Program-made: the position numbers and the translations under genes
Source of the DNA: Nanobdellota archaeon
GTDB taxonomy: Archaea; Nanobdellota; Nanobdellia; Parvarchaeales; Parvarchaeaceae
Assembly: GCA_021818665.1 (NCBI GenBank)
Contig: JAKATQ010000001.1
Location: 1 to 49,035, forward strand
Reading direction: 5' to 3'
Length of the DNA: 49,035 bases
Shown: in pieces, positions 1 to 7,510 of the stretch
How positions within the stretch are numbered: position 1 is the stretch's first letter
Layout of the letters: every line of letters begins with the position of its first letter
Notes under the pieces: model-generated
Told to the model about the DNA's origin: nothing
The model's input: the letters and a program-made list of their open reading frames with translations, nothing else
The model's database searches: none

Positions 1-127
1 TCGGTTATAGCCGGCGGGCTGCCGCTGTAGGCGAAAGGCGAAGCGGGGCTGGAGGAGAGGGTCTGCGTTATCGTGGCTCTGGATATCTTCCTTGACTCGG
101 AGACGGAGCCGGAGGTGTAGTTCTGGT
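1..127. repeat. Direct repeat copy, identical to 559-685 (period 558 bp)
   Basis: Bases 1-127 are identical to 559-685. The unit is 186 codons inside the surface-protein gene, and this copy continues off the left edge. Flanking equivalent sequence (128-340 against 686-900) is clearly homologous but strongly diverged. The identical block is therefore much younger than the rest of the array. Confidence 0.9.
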
Positions 128-1391
128 CTCCGCTGGTGTTGTAGACCGCGTCGAAGACTCCTGCTGTCGCGTTAGAGTACGGGGACGCCTTCTGCGCGCC
201 GTTGATGTAGAGCTTTGCTGTGAGCTGGCTGTCCACGGACGTGACGGAGGCGGTGAACTTCTCCGGGGTGCCGTTGTAGGTGAAGTTGGAGAGGGAAGCT
301 GAGAGAGTGAGGGTCGGCGCGGCTTTGTCGATCGTCACTGCCAGCGAAGGGGACGTTGTGACTGTGTAGTTCTGGTTGCCGCCGGATTCGGAAGTGTAAC
401 TGTAAGAACCGGCTGCCGCGTACTTGCCGCTGAGGGCGGAGAACGTGAAGGAGGAAGAGGAGAGGTCGGACGAGCCGGTGGATCCCGTGGAGGCGGAGCC
501 GTTGTAGAGGGAGAAGGAGAGTCCGGACTGACCGCTGACGAGCGTGCCTGAGAGGGTGTCGGTTATAGCCGGCGGGCTGCCGCTGTAGGCGAAAGGCGAA
601 GCGGGGCTGGAGGAGAGGGTCTGCGTTATCGTGGCTCTGGATATCTTCCTTGACTCGGAGACGGAGCCGGAGGTGTAGTTCTGGTTGCCAGTGGTGTTTA
701 GCACGAAGGAATAAACGGCAGCTGTCGCGTTCTTATACGTAGTCGATGTAGTGGTGTTGGATTTAAACCTGCCGTTTATGAAAAAGCTTGCGTTCAGCTG
801 ATTGCTGACGGTGGTTATGGTCGCCGTGGTGTTCTCTGTAGTGCCGTTATAGGTGAAGTTCGCTCTGCTGGCTGTCAGGGTTATGGTTGGCACGGCTTTA
901 TTTATGGTCTGGGAGTGAGTTTCAGAGGTAGATGTCGCCGTCTGATTGGCAACGATTGTATAGAGCCCGGCTGGCTCCAATCCAGAGAAGGTCACGTTGG
1001 TCGGTGTCGTACCACTAATCGAAACGTTTCCCTCAAGTTTTCCATTCACGTAAAGAAGCCCGTTATAACTGCACGTTGCCAGATTATTGGTGAATTGTGC
1101 GATATAGACCGAATTAGTGCCGTATGTTCCAGTCTGGTTCGCGTCTCGCGTGCTATTTATCCACATGTGGATTGTTTCTGTAGACAATGTACAACCTGCT
1201 GAAAATGAAATTATGCCCGTCGTTATCTGCGGAACGCGGGGGGGCGTTTGAGGTGTTTTCATCAATAACCCGCTTAATGTCAGAATTATCAGCAGACTTA
1301 CGATTATGGGCCACACATACGATATAGCATAGCCCAGTCGTAGACCTTCATGTGCTCCGGGAGTTGATTGCGATTTGTGCGCCAGATTCAT
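1..1391 (-). CDS. Secreted or surface Ig-like repeat protein, partial (C-terminus off the left edge)
   Basis: The reading frame opens at an ATG at 1389-1391 and stays open to the window edge, giving about 463 residues with no stop. Residues about 20-45 form one hydrophobic segment (ISYVWPIIVSLLIILTLSGL), a signal anchor. What follows is Thr/Ser/Asn-rich with many N-x-S/T sequons and repeating Ig-like beta modules. One type contains NFTYNGT...INGxxK. The other contains TITQTLSSSPASPFAYSGSP and GxQNYT. The pattern resembles bacterial Ig-like/MBG-type stalk domains found on surface adhesins; that match is by eye. An AT-rich stretch (about 1410-1432) lies upstream on the minus strand and could hold its TATA box. 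Function is unknown; a cell-surface stalk or adhesin is most likely. It lies downstream of a decayed recombinase, so it may be element cargo. Confidence 0.8.
   Translation of the reverse strand, partial: MNLAHKSQSTPGAHEGLRLGYAISYVWPIIVSLLIILTLSGLLMKTPQTPPRVPQITTGIISFSAGCTLSTETIHMWINSTRDANQTGTYGTNSVYIAQFTNNLATCSYNGLLYVNGKLEGNVSISGTTPTNVTFSGLEPAGLYTIVANQTATSTSETHSQTINKAVPTITLTASRANFTYNGTTENTTATITTVSNQLNASFFINGRFKSNTTTSTTYKNATAAVYSFVLNTTGNQNYTSGSVSESRKISRATITQTLSSSPASPFAYSGSPPAITDTLSGTLVSGQSGLSFSLYNGSASTGSTGSSDLSSSSFTFSALSGKYAAAGSYSYTSESGGNQNYTVTTSPSLAVTIDKAAPTLTLSASLSNFTYNGTPEKFTASVTSVDSQLTAKLYINGAQKASPYSNATAGVFDAVYNTSGDQNYTSGSVSESRKISRATITQTLSSSPASPFAYSGSPPAIT
559..685. repeat. Direct repeat copy, identical to 1-127
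   Basis: This is the second copy of the 127-nt identical block. It encodes the end of one Ig-like module and the start of the next, including SVSESRKISRATITQTLSSS. Synonymous positions are unchanged, which points to recent duplication or gene conversion rather than protein-level selection alone. Confidence 0.9.
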
Positions 1392-1539
1392 ATAGTAGAA
1401 ATGATAACTTGAATAAATATAATATTATTTGAGCCAAAAGAGGCGATTTTGCCACTTGGATAACACTTTAAGTCCTAAATCTTTATTTTTGATGGGTTTT
1501 AACTGCTCTAACGAATTTGGATTGTTCTTGGAGAGCGTT

Positions 1540-2016
1540 ACCAACATTCAGCCATCAAATCCAGTTCTTTCAGCTTTTTAGGACAGAAAGCCGACTCAGT
1601 ATCAATTATCTCTCTTTCGTTTAAGGGGCATCACAATGCTGGCACAGCGTTTAAAAGCAAGTATTGGCTTCTTTACATTTGAGATGTATTTTAACTTATT
1701 TGTGGTTTTCCTCCTCATTAGTTTTAATGCTACGAGCCTTCTGAAGCAAAGCGCCCTATACATCTCTCTAACTTAAGTGAATGTAAACTTCGGTCATCTT
1801 TTTTGCTGTGGTCCATCCGACTATTTGTTTTAGAGACGATCTTAAGGGCGAGTTTTAAGGCCGCACATGATTTATTGATTAGTTGAGTGAGGGCAGGCCT
1901 TGTTCAAACTATAAGAATTCTAAGAACGCTTTTTTGTTTATGTCCATTATTTCTTAGCTCCACATAAGAACTTCGGCCCTGTTCTTAAAGATTCTCTCCC
2001 TTAAACCATCTTCCAT
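1540..2016 (-). pseudogene. Decayed tyrosine recombinase (archaeal XerC/D or phage-integrase type)
   Basis: No intact gene lies between 1392 and 2075, but the minus strand carries a recognisable ghost in a single frame from an ATG at 2014-2016. An N-terminal SAM-like segment (INKKAFLEFL, then FEQGLPSLN) is followed directly by the C-terminal active-site segment LKQIVGWTTAKKMTEVYIHL, then S-stop-RDV-stop-GALL. This corresponds to the family motif GWxxxxxMxxVYVHLSGRDVDxALL, whose Tyr is the nucleophile. A degraded Cys-rich tail with CQHC follows, like the zinc ribbon of archaeal integrases. About ten in-frame TAA/TAG codons interrupt it and most of the catalytic core is deleted, so it cannot be functional. 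It starts 60 nt downstream of the 3' end of tRNA-Asn in the same orientation, the usual place for an integrase of a tRNA-integrated element. The family assignment is by motif recognition only. Confidence 0.7.
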
Positions 2017-2075
2017 GCTTACACTTAATATTTAACTCCTTTTAAAACGATAAAAGATATCAACTAATCAAAGAC

Positions 2076-2147
2076 CGCCCAGGGAGAGACTCGAACTCTC
2101 AACCTAATGGTTAACAGCCATTCGCTCTGCCGTTGAGCTACCCGGGC
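2076..2147 (-). tRNA. tRNA-Asn (GTT)
   Basis: The cloverleaf is complete. The acceptor GCCCGGG pairs with CCTGGGC, the anticodon loop CTGTTAA carries GTT, the T-loop is TTCGAGT, and the discriminator is G. The 3' CCA is not encoded. The 5' end begins at the base immediately after the stop codon of the CCA-adding enzyme gene, so the tRNA is probably cut out of the cca transcript or has its promoter inside cca. Confidence 0.95.
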
Positions 2148-3383
2148 TTACTCTCTGAGTATAGCTTTTTGAGCCATATATTCTTTGATTTTGCCCAATA
2201 TAAATTTATTAAAATCGTGGACATCGTATGGTTTGTCGTAAGCGGCGGATTCCTTGTAAACATACGCTTCTCTGTGCTGGTTCACGAACCTAGAAAAGTG
2301 CTCAATTCCAAGCCATGGATTCGGACCAACGACGCGCTTAGTCTTCGTCGCTGGGACGTTAGCGACTTCTAGGAACAGTTCTGCGTCGTGCTCCGAGAAC
2401 ACGACGTTCAAGTCGTAGACTTCTACACCGGCGTCTGACAGAGTTTTCAAAAGCCGCTCGGAGTTCTTGTTATATTTCGAGAGGAACTTCTCACGCGGAC
2501 CGGATATCCTCGTGACGTTCCTGAAAAGGCGGGTGCCGCGTAGTTTCGACCTGGAGATAATTGCTTTTTTGTCATCTTTCTTCAAGAAAAATGACATTTC
2601 GGGATGGAGGTGGAAAAATTTCACCGCGAATACGAACTTGGCGAAGTTGGTCATGTTCAAAGACGCGCAGACGTTCCGATTTGGGTTCGTCGGATCTACC
2701 AGCAGTATCGGCGAGCCGTCCTCCCCCAGCTCTTTTACCGCCCCATCCCTGTTCGAGTAAACCTTTTCTATGTCGATATACACGCACGGTCGCCATGCCA
2801 ACACGGCGTCAAAAAGCTGTTTTATGCCGCCATAGTTCAGGATCATCAGTTCAAGCGCATAGCCGGAGAAGCCGTGTATGTGCGTTTCGGCGCCGAAACA
2901 CCCGTTAGCCTTGCAGAATTGTTTCAGCGCTACGACGTCGCGCTTCATGCCGGCATCGAGTCTCCTGTTTATATAAGATGCGTGGAGCCTTGAAAAATCG
3001 ACAGAATTGGTGACCTCTTTGCGGTCCTTGAACCTTACCAGAGGCACTATCTCGACGTATACTCTCTGGATTTTGCCTCTGAAGTAGACGCGCGTGCCAT
3101 GCGCCGTATCAAAGCCATCTGGTATGAGCTTATGTAGCCCCAATGTTTCCTTTTCTGAACCGAAAACCACGAAAACGTCTATATCGGCATCATTCCTTAC
3201 CCACGTTCCCTTCGAGAAAGACCCGCCTAGCTCGACTTCTATGTCTAGCTTGTATTTTATCGCTTTGGCCCTTATGCCGGCAATGACGGATTCCGCTATC
3301 CGTTTCAGTTTGACGGCTTCGGCCCCGGATGGCAAGAAAGACTTATAAACACGTTCGATAATGTTATTAGTTTTGTCGAGCAT
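2148..3383 (-). CDS. cca: CCA-adding enzyme (archaeal class I tRNA nucleotidyltransferase)
   Basis: This enzyme adds or repairs the 3'-terminal CCA of tRNAs using CTP and ATP. It is needed here because none of the tRNA genes in the window encodes CCA. The 411-residue product shows the class I nucleotidyltransferase signature GGSFSKGT at residues 53-60, followed by DADID at 65-69, whose aspartates bind the catalytic metals. Length is typical of archaeal CCA enzymes (about 410-450 residues). The start is the ATG at 3381-3383, with a TATA-like ATAAATAATG about 20-28 nt upstream. The gene is divergent from the Lhr helicase with only 27 nt between the start codons. Its stop codon directly abuts tRNA-Asn. 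Confidence 0.95.
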   Translation of the reverse strand: MLDKTNNIIERVYKSFLPSGAEAVKLKRIAESVIAGIRAKAIKYKLDIEVELGGSFSKGTWVRNDADIDVFVVFGSEKETLGLHKLIPDGFDTAHGTRVYFRGKIQRVYVEIVPLVRFKDRKEVTNSVDFSRLHASYINRRLDAGMKRDVVALKQFCKANGCFGAETHIHGFSGYALELMILNYGGIKQLFDAVLAWRPCVYIDIEKVYSNRDGAVKELGEDGSPILLVDPTNPNRNVCASLNMTNFAKFVFAVKFFHLHPEMSFFLKKDDKKAIISRSKLRGTRLFRNVTRISGPREKFLSKYNKNSERLLKTLSDAGVEVYDLNVVFSEHDAELFLEVANVPATKTKRVVGPNPWLGIEHFSRFVNQHREAYVYKESAAYDKPYDVHDFNKFILGKIKEYMAQKAILRE

Positions 3384-3401
3384 ATGTATGTTTAGCGAAC
3401 C

Positions 3402-3410
3402 ATTATTTAT
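3402..3410 (-). promoter_or_regulatory. TATA-like box for cca
   Basis: On the minus strand ATAAATAAT lies 19-27 nt upstream of the cca ATG. It sits directly against the start codon of the divergent helicase gene, so the two promoters overlap in this 27-nt gap. Confidence 0.5.
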
Positions 3411-6110
3411 ATGGATATTCTGAGCCAGAAGTTGATGAAGATACTAGCCGAGCTTGGTTTTGATAATCTGACGGAAATACAGAAGCTTTCGATGCCTAGG
3501 ATAAAGAACGGAGAAAGCCTGGTCGTAGGAGCACCTACAGGTTACGGCAAGACCCTCGCAGCATTCCTTCCGCTGATAGAAAAGATTGATGGCACTAAGG
3601 ACGAGCTACAGCTATTGTATGTTACGCCGCTGCGCTCCTTAAACAGGGACATCTTCAAGAACATAATCTCTATCTGCAACAAAATGGGCGTAGAGCTCGA
3701 CATAAGGCACGGGGACACCTCAGCCTCGGAGCGAGCCAAGCAGGCGAGCATGCCGCCGCACTGCCTTATAACCACTCCCGAGACTCTGCAGTCGATGTTC
3801 TTAAGCAAGAGACTTGTGGAACACATGCGCAACATAAAGTACGTCATAGTGGACGAGATACAGAGCCTGATGGAGTCAAAGCGCGGGACCCAATTCAGCG
3901 TCGCACTGGAAAGGCTAAGGGAACTGGCCAAATTCCAGATAGTAGGACTCAGCGCGACTATCGCTGATTTCGAGGCGACAAAGCGCTTTGTAGGCTGCAG
4001 CGAATCCATAGAGTTCACTGGCGACAAAAAATACAACGTAAAGGTTATATATCCTCAGATAGAGCCCGAAGATGAGGGCGTCGCCTCGAAGGAAAACCTT
4101 AGCGATCTTGTGGCTAATTCGCTTAGATATATAAAGAACGAGATGCTTTCCGCCAGATCCACGATTCTTTTCACTAACACGCGGGAAACTGCCGAACTCC
4201 TCGGGTCGAGGCTGTCTAAATTCCTAAAACGCCAGAACATAGATGTCCACCATAGTTCGCTGTCTAAGGAAGTCAGGATGGAGATAGAGAATCGCTTCAA
4301 GATAGGCGGCATAGACCTCGTTATAGCCACCAGCTCGCTGGAACTCGGGATCGACATAGGAGACATAGATTTGGTCATACAATACATGTCGCCCCGTCAG
4401 GTCGTAAAGCTCATCCAGCGTGTCGGTCGTTCAAAGCACGTGGCGAGCGGGGTATCGGAGGGCCGCGTACTTACCATAAATCTGGACGACTACCTAGAGA
4501 GCGTAGCTGTCGATGAATGCCGCAAAGAGAACATGATAGAGGTCATTCCACTGCCAAAGCTTTCTCTGGACATACTCGCGCATCAGATAGCCGGCCTGCT
4601 CATAGACGGCGTAGGAAAACCGGCTAAGATGTTCGAGATAATAAGACGATCGTACGCGTATTCCGACCTGGATAAAAAGAAATTCGACGATACTTTGGAC
4701 TTCATGCTAAAACACTATCTCGTGAGATATTATGGTGAGGATCTTGTAAGGACAAGAAAGGGCCTGCTCTTCTACATAAACAACATCTCCTCCATCCCAA
4801 ATATAAAGACATATGTAGTTGTCGACAGCCAGCTGAACAAGAAGATAGGCGTACTAGACGAGAAATTCGTGGCGGAGAACGGTCGTGAAGGGAGCATGTT
4901 CATAATGCGCGGGGAGACATGGAAAATCATAAAGTTTGAGGGGCAGAAGATCAGCGTCGTAAGGGCGGCAAACTCGATTGGCGCGATACCTGCATGGGAA
5001 GGCGAGCTGATGCCGGTACACAGGTTTGTCGCTGAGCGTGCAGCCGCGCTAAGACACAAATATGTGGACCGTTTTTCTGTACTGCGTGAACAGCAGTCCG
5101 GGTTCGTGATCCCGGATGGGAAGACCATGCTGATGGAAAGAATGGAGGGTTTTGCAATAATCCATTCTCCTTTCGGGAACAAGATAAACGAGGGCATCGC
5201 GAAGGCGCTTTCCGCCAGGATATCGGTGATAGTCGGCGAGAGCGTCGTGAGCAAGGTCGATCCGTATCGAATAACCATCAAGACGCACCTTCCGCTCAAG
5301 GAGCTTAGGAAGTTGTTTACGTCAATGGAAGACCCAAGCGCCCTTATAAAAGACGTGATAAGGAGGACTTCACTTTACGAGTATCGTTTTTTAAACGTGG
5401 CGAAACGTTTCGGAGTCGTAAACAAATTCGCCGACTTCAGCAAGATGCATCTAAGGAGCCTTGTAGATATATACAAAGGTTCCATACTGGAAGAAGAAGT
5501 CTACAACGAGATATTCAGCGATAAGATAGACGTGGCGGGAGTAATGGACGTGATAGGAAAAATAAAGGCCGGCAGCATAGAATTAGTCCTTAATGAGGGT
5601 GCGCCGTCTCCTCTAGCGTACGAAGGATTTGAGAACTCGTACGGCGGTTCGATAGTAAGGCCGGAAGACGCGAAGAAGATGCTGCGGCAGCTCGTACTAG
5701 AAAGGCTGAGAAGCACCAGGATGTTCCTGCAGTGCCTTAACTGCGGCAATAAAGTCGGCGAATTCGATGCACAGAACGCATGTGACCTGAAATGCCAGAA
5801 ATGCGGTGCAAAGTACATAGGTTTTTTCAAATCCAAGTACAGCAAGGAATACTCGGACATAATCAAAAAGTCGTTCAAAAAGAAAAAACTTACGGCAGAC
5901 GAGGAGCGGATACTGGAAGGGCTAAAGCAAAGCGGCGCCCTGTACCTTGCGTACGGTGGCAAGGCATGCGTAGTCGGCGCTTCATACGGCATCGGCCCCC
6001 GCGTCGCAAGCCGCATCTTATCTACTTACAACAAAAGCGAGGAAGAGCTAGTGGACAAGATAATCGAAGCGGAAAAGAACTACATAGAGACCCGGGACTT
6101 CTGGAATTGA
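3411..6110 (+). CDS. Lhr-type superfamily 2 DNA/RNA helicase
   Basis: This is an 899-residue ATP-dependent helicase of the Lhr (large helicase-related) family. Archaeal Lhr proteins act in DNA repair and recombination intermediate processing. Visible motifs are Walker A GAPTGYGKT (about 40-48), TPLRSLN, motif II DEIQ (about 146), the Lhr-typical SKRG, SATI (motif III), and motif VI region QRVGRSKH. A C-terminal zinc-ribbon-like segment carries CLNCG and CQKCG about 25 residues apart. Motif II is DEIQ instead of the DEVH/DEAH usual in Lhr proteins. The start ATG at 3411 gives an immediate helicase N-terminus (LMKILAELGFDNLTEIQ), supporting the choice. The gene stands alone; the next gene is convergent, with a 3-nt gap. 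Confidence 0.9.
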   Translation: MDILSQKLMKILAELGFDNLTEIQKLSMPRIKNGESLVVGAPTGYGKTLAAFLPLIEKIDGTKDELQLLYVTPLRSLNRDIFKNIISICNKMGVELDIRHGDTSASERAKQASMPPHCLITTPETLQSMFLSKRLVEHMRNIKYVIVDEIQSLMESKRGTQFSVALERLRELAKFQIVGLSATIADFEATKRFVGCSESIEFTGDKKYNVKVIYPQIEPEDEGVASKENLSDLVANSLRYIKNEMLSARSTILFTNTRETAELLGSRLSKFLKRQNIDVHHSSLSKEVRMEIENRFKIGGIDLVIATSSLELGIDIGDIDLVIQYMSPRQVVKLIQRVGRSKHVASGVSEGRVLTINLDDYLESVAVDECRKENMIEVIPLPKLSLDILAHQIAGLLIDGVGKPAKMFEIIRRSYAYSDLDKKKFDDTLDFMLKHYLVRYYGEDLVRTRKGLLFYINNISSIPNIKTYVVVDSQLNKKIGVLDEKFVAENGREGSMFIMRGETWKIIKFEGQKISVVRAANSIGAIPAWEGELMPVHRFVAERAAALRHKYVDRFSVLREQQSGFVIPDGKTMLMERMEGFAIIHSPFGNKINEGIAKALSARISVIVGESVVSKVDPYRITIKTHLPLKELRKLFTSMEDPSALIKDVIRRTSLYEYRFLNVAKRFGVVNKFADFSKMHLRSLVDIYKGSILEEEVYNEIFSDKIDVAGVMDVIGKIKAGSIELVLNEGAPSPLAYEGFENSYGGSIVRPEDAKKMLRQLVLERLRSTRMFLQCLNCGNKVGEFDAQNACDLKCQKCGAKYIGFFKSKYSKEYSDIIKKSFKKKKLTADEERILEGLKQSGALYLAYGGKACVVGASYGIGPRVASRILSTYNKSEEELVDKIIEAEKNYIETRDFWN

Positions 6111-6113
6111 CGT

Positions 6114-6818
6114 TCAGATGTTCAGGTTCGAGATGTTATGGTCCTTCCCGTGCGAAACGCACACGAGGTCTGGATTAAGGTCTTTTACCTTCTTTATACT
6201 GCTGAGGAGCGAGATGTAGTCATCATAGAATATCGGCACTCTTAGCCCTTCGGGCACGCCTCTCAAAAGGTCCCCGACTATAACCGTGTTGGAATCTGGA
6301 AGATATATGGAGATGGAATCCGGTGTGTGGCCCGGCGTTTCGAGTATCTTCGCTTTTACGTGCATCTGTTCCGGGAACATCCCCTCTTTCAGGACCATGT
6401 CTGGTTTTACGAACTTCGGTCTCGCGAATGCGATCATTAATTTTATCATGCCTGCCATAAGTGCGGGTTTTATCCCCTTTACATTGCCCTGCTTTGGGAG
6501 CATCAGGCCACTAGCGCCATCTATATACTGTATCCCTTTTTCGTGTATAGCCAGATGCGCACCGGAAAGTCTCTGCATGTAATATGCGCCTCCGAAATGA
6601 TCTATGTGGGCATGGGTCAGCAGGATGTACTTTATGTCGGAGACTGATTTCCCGAGCGAGTTTATGTAGGCGATTATCGTTTTGTAGCTGTTCGGCATGC
6701 CGGCGTCCACAAGAAGAAAGCTGCCATCCGAAGCTTCTATTAAGAAAGCTTTTGTACGCCCAAGGTATATCTCGTGGAGTGAGGAATTTATCCTCATGCC
6801 GAGCGTGTTTGCTTCCAT
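6114..6818 (-). CDS. MBL-fold metallo-hydrolase
   Basis: This is a 234-residue metallo-beta-lactamase-fold hydrolase. It has the signature HAHIDH (HxHxDH) following LLT, then ETPGHTPDS (metal-ligand His), VIVGD (bridging Asp) and VSHGKDH (last His). All binuclear zinc ligands of the fold are present. Members act on thioesters, phosphodiesters or lactones, and the substrate cannot be read from this sequence. A minus-strand TATA-like AATATTTAAATAA lies about 20-33 nt upstream of the ATG, suggesting a leaderless monocistronic transcript. It converges on the Lhr gene. Confidence 0.85.
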   Translation of the reverse strand: MEANTLGMRINSSLHEIYLGRTKAFLIEASDGSFLLVDAGMPNSYKTIIAYINSLGKSVSDIKYILLTHAHIDHFGGAYYMQRLSGAHLAIHEKGIQYIDGASGLMLPKQGNVKGIKPALMAGMIKLMIAFARPKFVKPDMVLKEGMFPEQMHVKAKILETPGHTPDSISIYLPDSNTVIVGDLLRGVPEGLRVPIFYDDYISLLSSIKKVKDLNPDLVCVSHGKDHNISNLNI

Positions 6819-6836
6819 AATAATCCTTATGAGCTT

Positions 6837-6850
6837 ATTATTTAAATATT
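6837..6850 (-). promoter_or_regulatory. TATA-like box for the MBL hydrolase
   Basis: On the minus strand, AATATTTAAATAA ends 19 nt before the ATG at 6818, the spacing seen for leaderless archaeal genes. Confidence 0.5.
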
Positions 6851-6916
6851 GGGCTCATCAGCTACCCTTGTCCTCATCGGTCGCCCTCAGAAGGTGTTCA
6901 CTTAATCATCGCCCAT

Positions 6917-7498
6917 TCATATTTTTGGCGGCGGAGTCCCGCCTGTCGAACTTATTTTATTTTGGTTATTGCCTAACTGGTACTGGAGAACGAAAAAGGC
7001 GGTGCTGCCTATCACAGAGCTGAGCTTCACGTTCATCGGGGCTAGTGGATTCGTGCTATAAAGTGTAGGGGTCGCTCCGTTAAGCCCAAGGTATAAGTAC
7101 CAGTAGGAATTTGTCGTTGTATTGTCACATATCTGCCCGGTGAACTGGCTGGAGTATATACACGTAAGCTGGCCGCCGGAAATGGAGGCGGACATGTTGT
7201 TAGCCCTTAGGATGTCATTGGTCAGGCCTCCTATCGTCGTGGCGTTAAGGGACGATATCGGGGTATATGCAACGCTACCGATGAGCGTAAGATTCTGCCC
7301 GGTGGACGATGAATTGCTCACGAGCCCGGTCGTATACAGTGATGAGGTTGGTTTCACGAGCGACTGGGGGATTATTATCTCGTAAGCTAGTTGCGTCGGA
7401 TTCCCCACGTTCATGCTAGCGAAACCGTACATAATAGAAACAACAAACACTATCCCGACCGCAGCAGCGAATATCTGTTTTAACCTTCTATTTACCAT
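6917..7498 (-). CDS. Membrane-anchored secreted protein of unknown function
   Basis: No family is recognised for this 193-residue protein. It has a short basic N-terminus (MVNRRLK), one hydrophobic segment (about 9-28), and a Ser/Thr/Asn-rich extracytoplasmic part with several N-x-S/T sequons. Two cysteines about 12 residues apart (LTCIYSS...QICDN) could form a disulfide. The tail is proline-rich (TGGTPPPKI). It begins 12 nt downstream of the amino-acid permease gene on the same strand, so the two are probably one operon, and it could be an accessory or binding subunit. That role is inference from position only. Confidence 0.7.
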   Translation of the reverse strand: MVNRRLKQIFAAAVGIVFVVSIMYGFASMNVGNPTQLAYEIIIPQSLVKPTSSLYTTGLVSNSSSTGQNLTLIGSVAYTPISSLNATTIGGLTNDILRANNMSASISGGQLTCIYSSQFTGQICDNTTTNSYWYLYLGLNGATPTLYSTNPLAPMNVKLSSVIGSTAFFVLQYQLGNNQNKISSTGGTPPPKI

Positions 7499-7510
7499 AA
7501 ACTCTTAGAG

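Noticed and set aside
915..1202. Plus-strand frame inside the Ig-like repeat gene
   Set aside because: It is antisense to a coherent repeat protein and Cys/Arg-rich without family features.
1540..2016. Stop-codon readthrough or pyrrolysine to explain TAG/TAA in the recombinase
   Set aside because: Both TAA and TAG recur about ten times and most of the catalytic core is missing, so decay is the simpler reading.
5501..6016. 171-codon minus-strand frame inside the Lhr helicase
   Set aside because: It is a shadow of helicase codons; Ser/Pro/Leu-rich with no recognisable domain.
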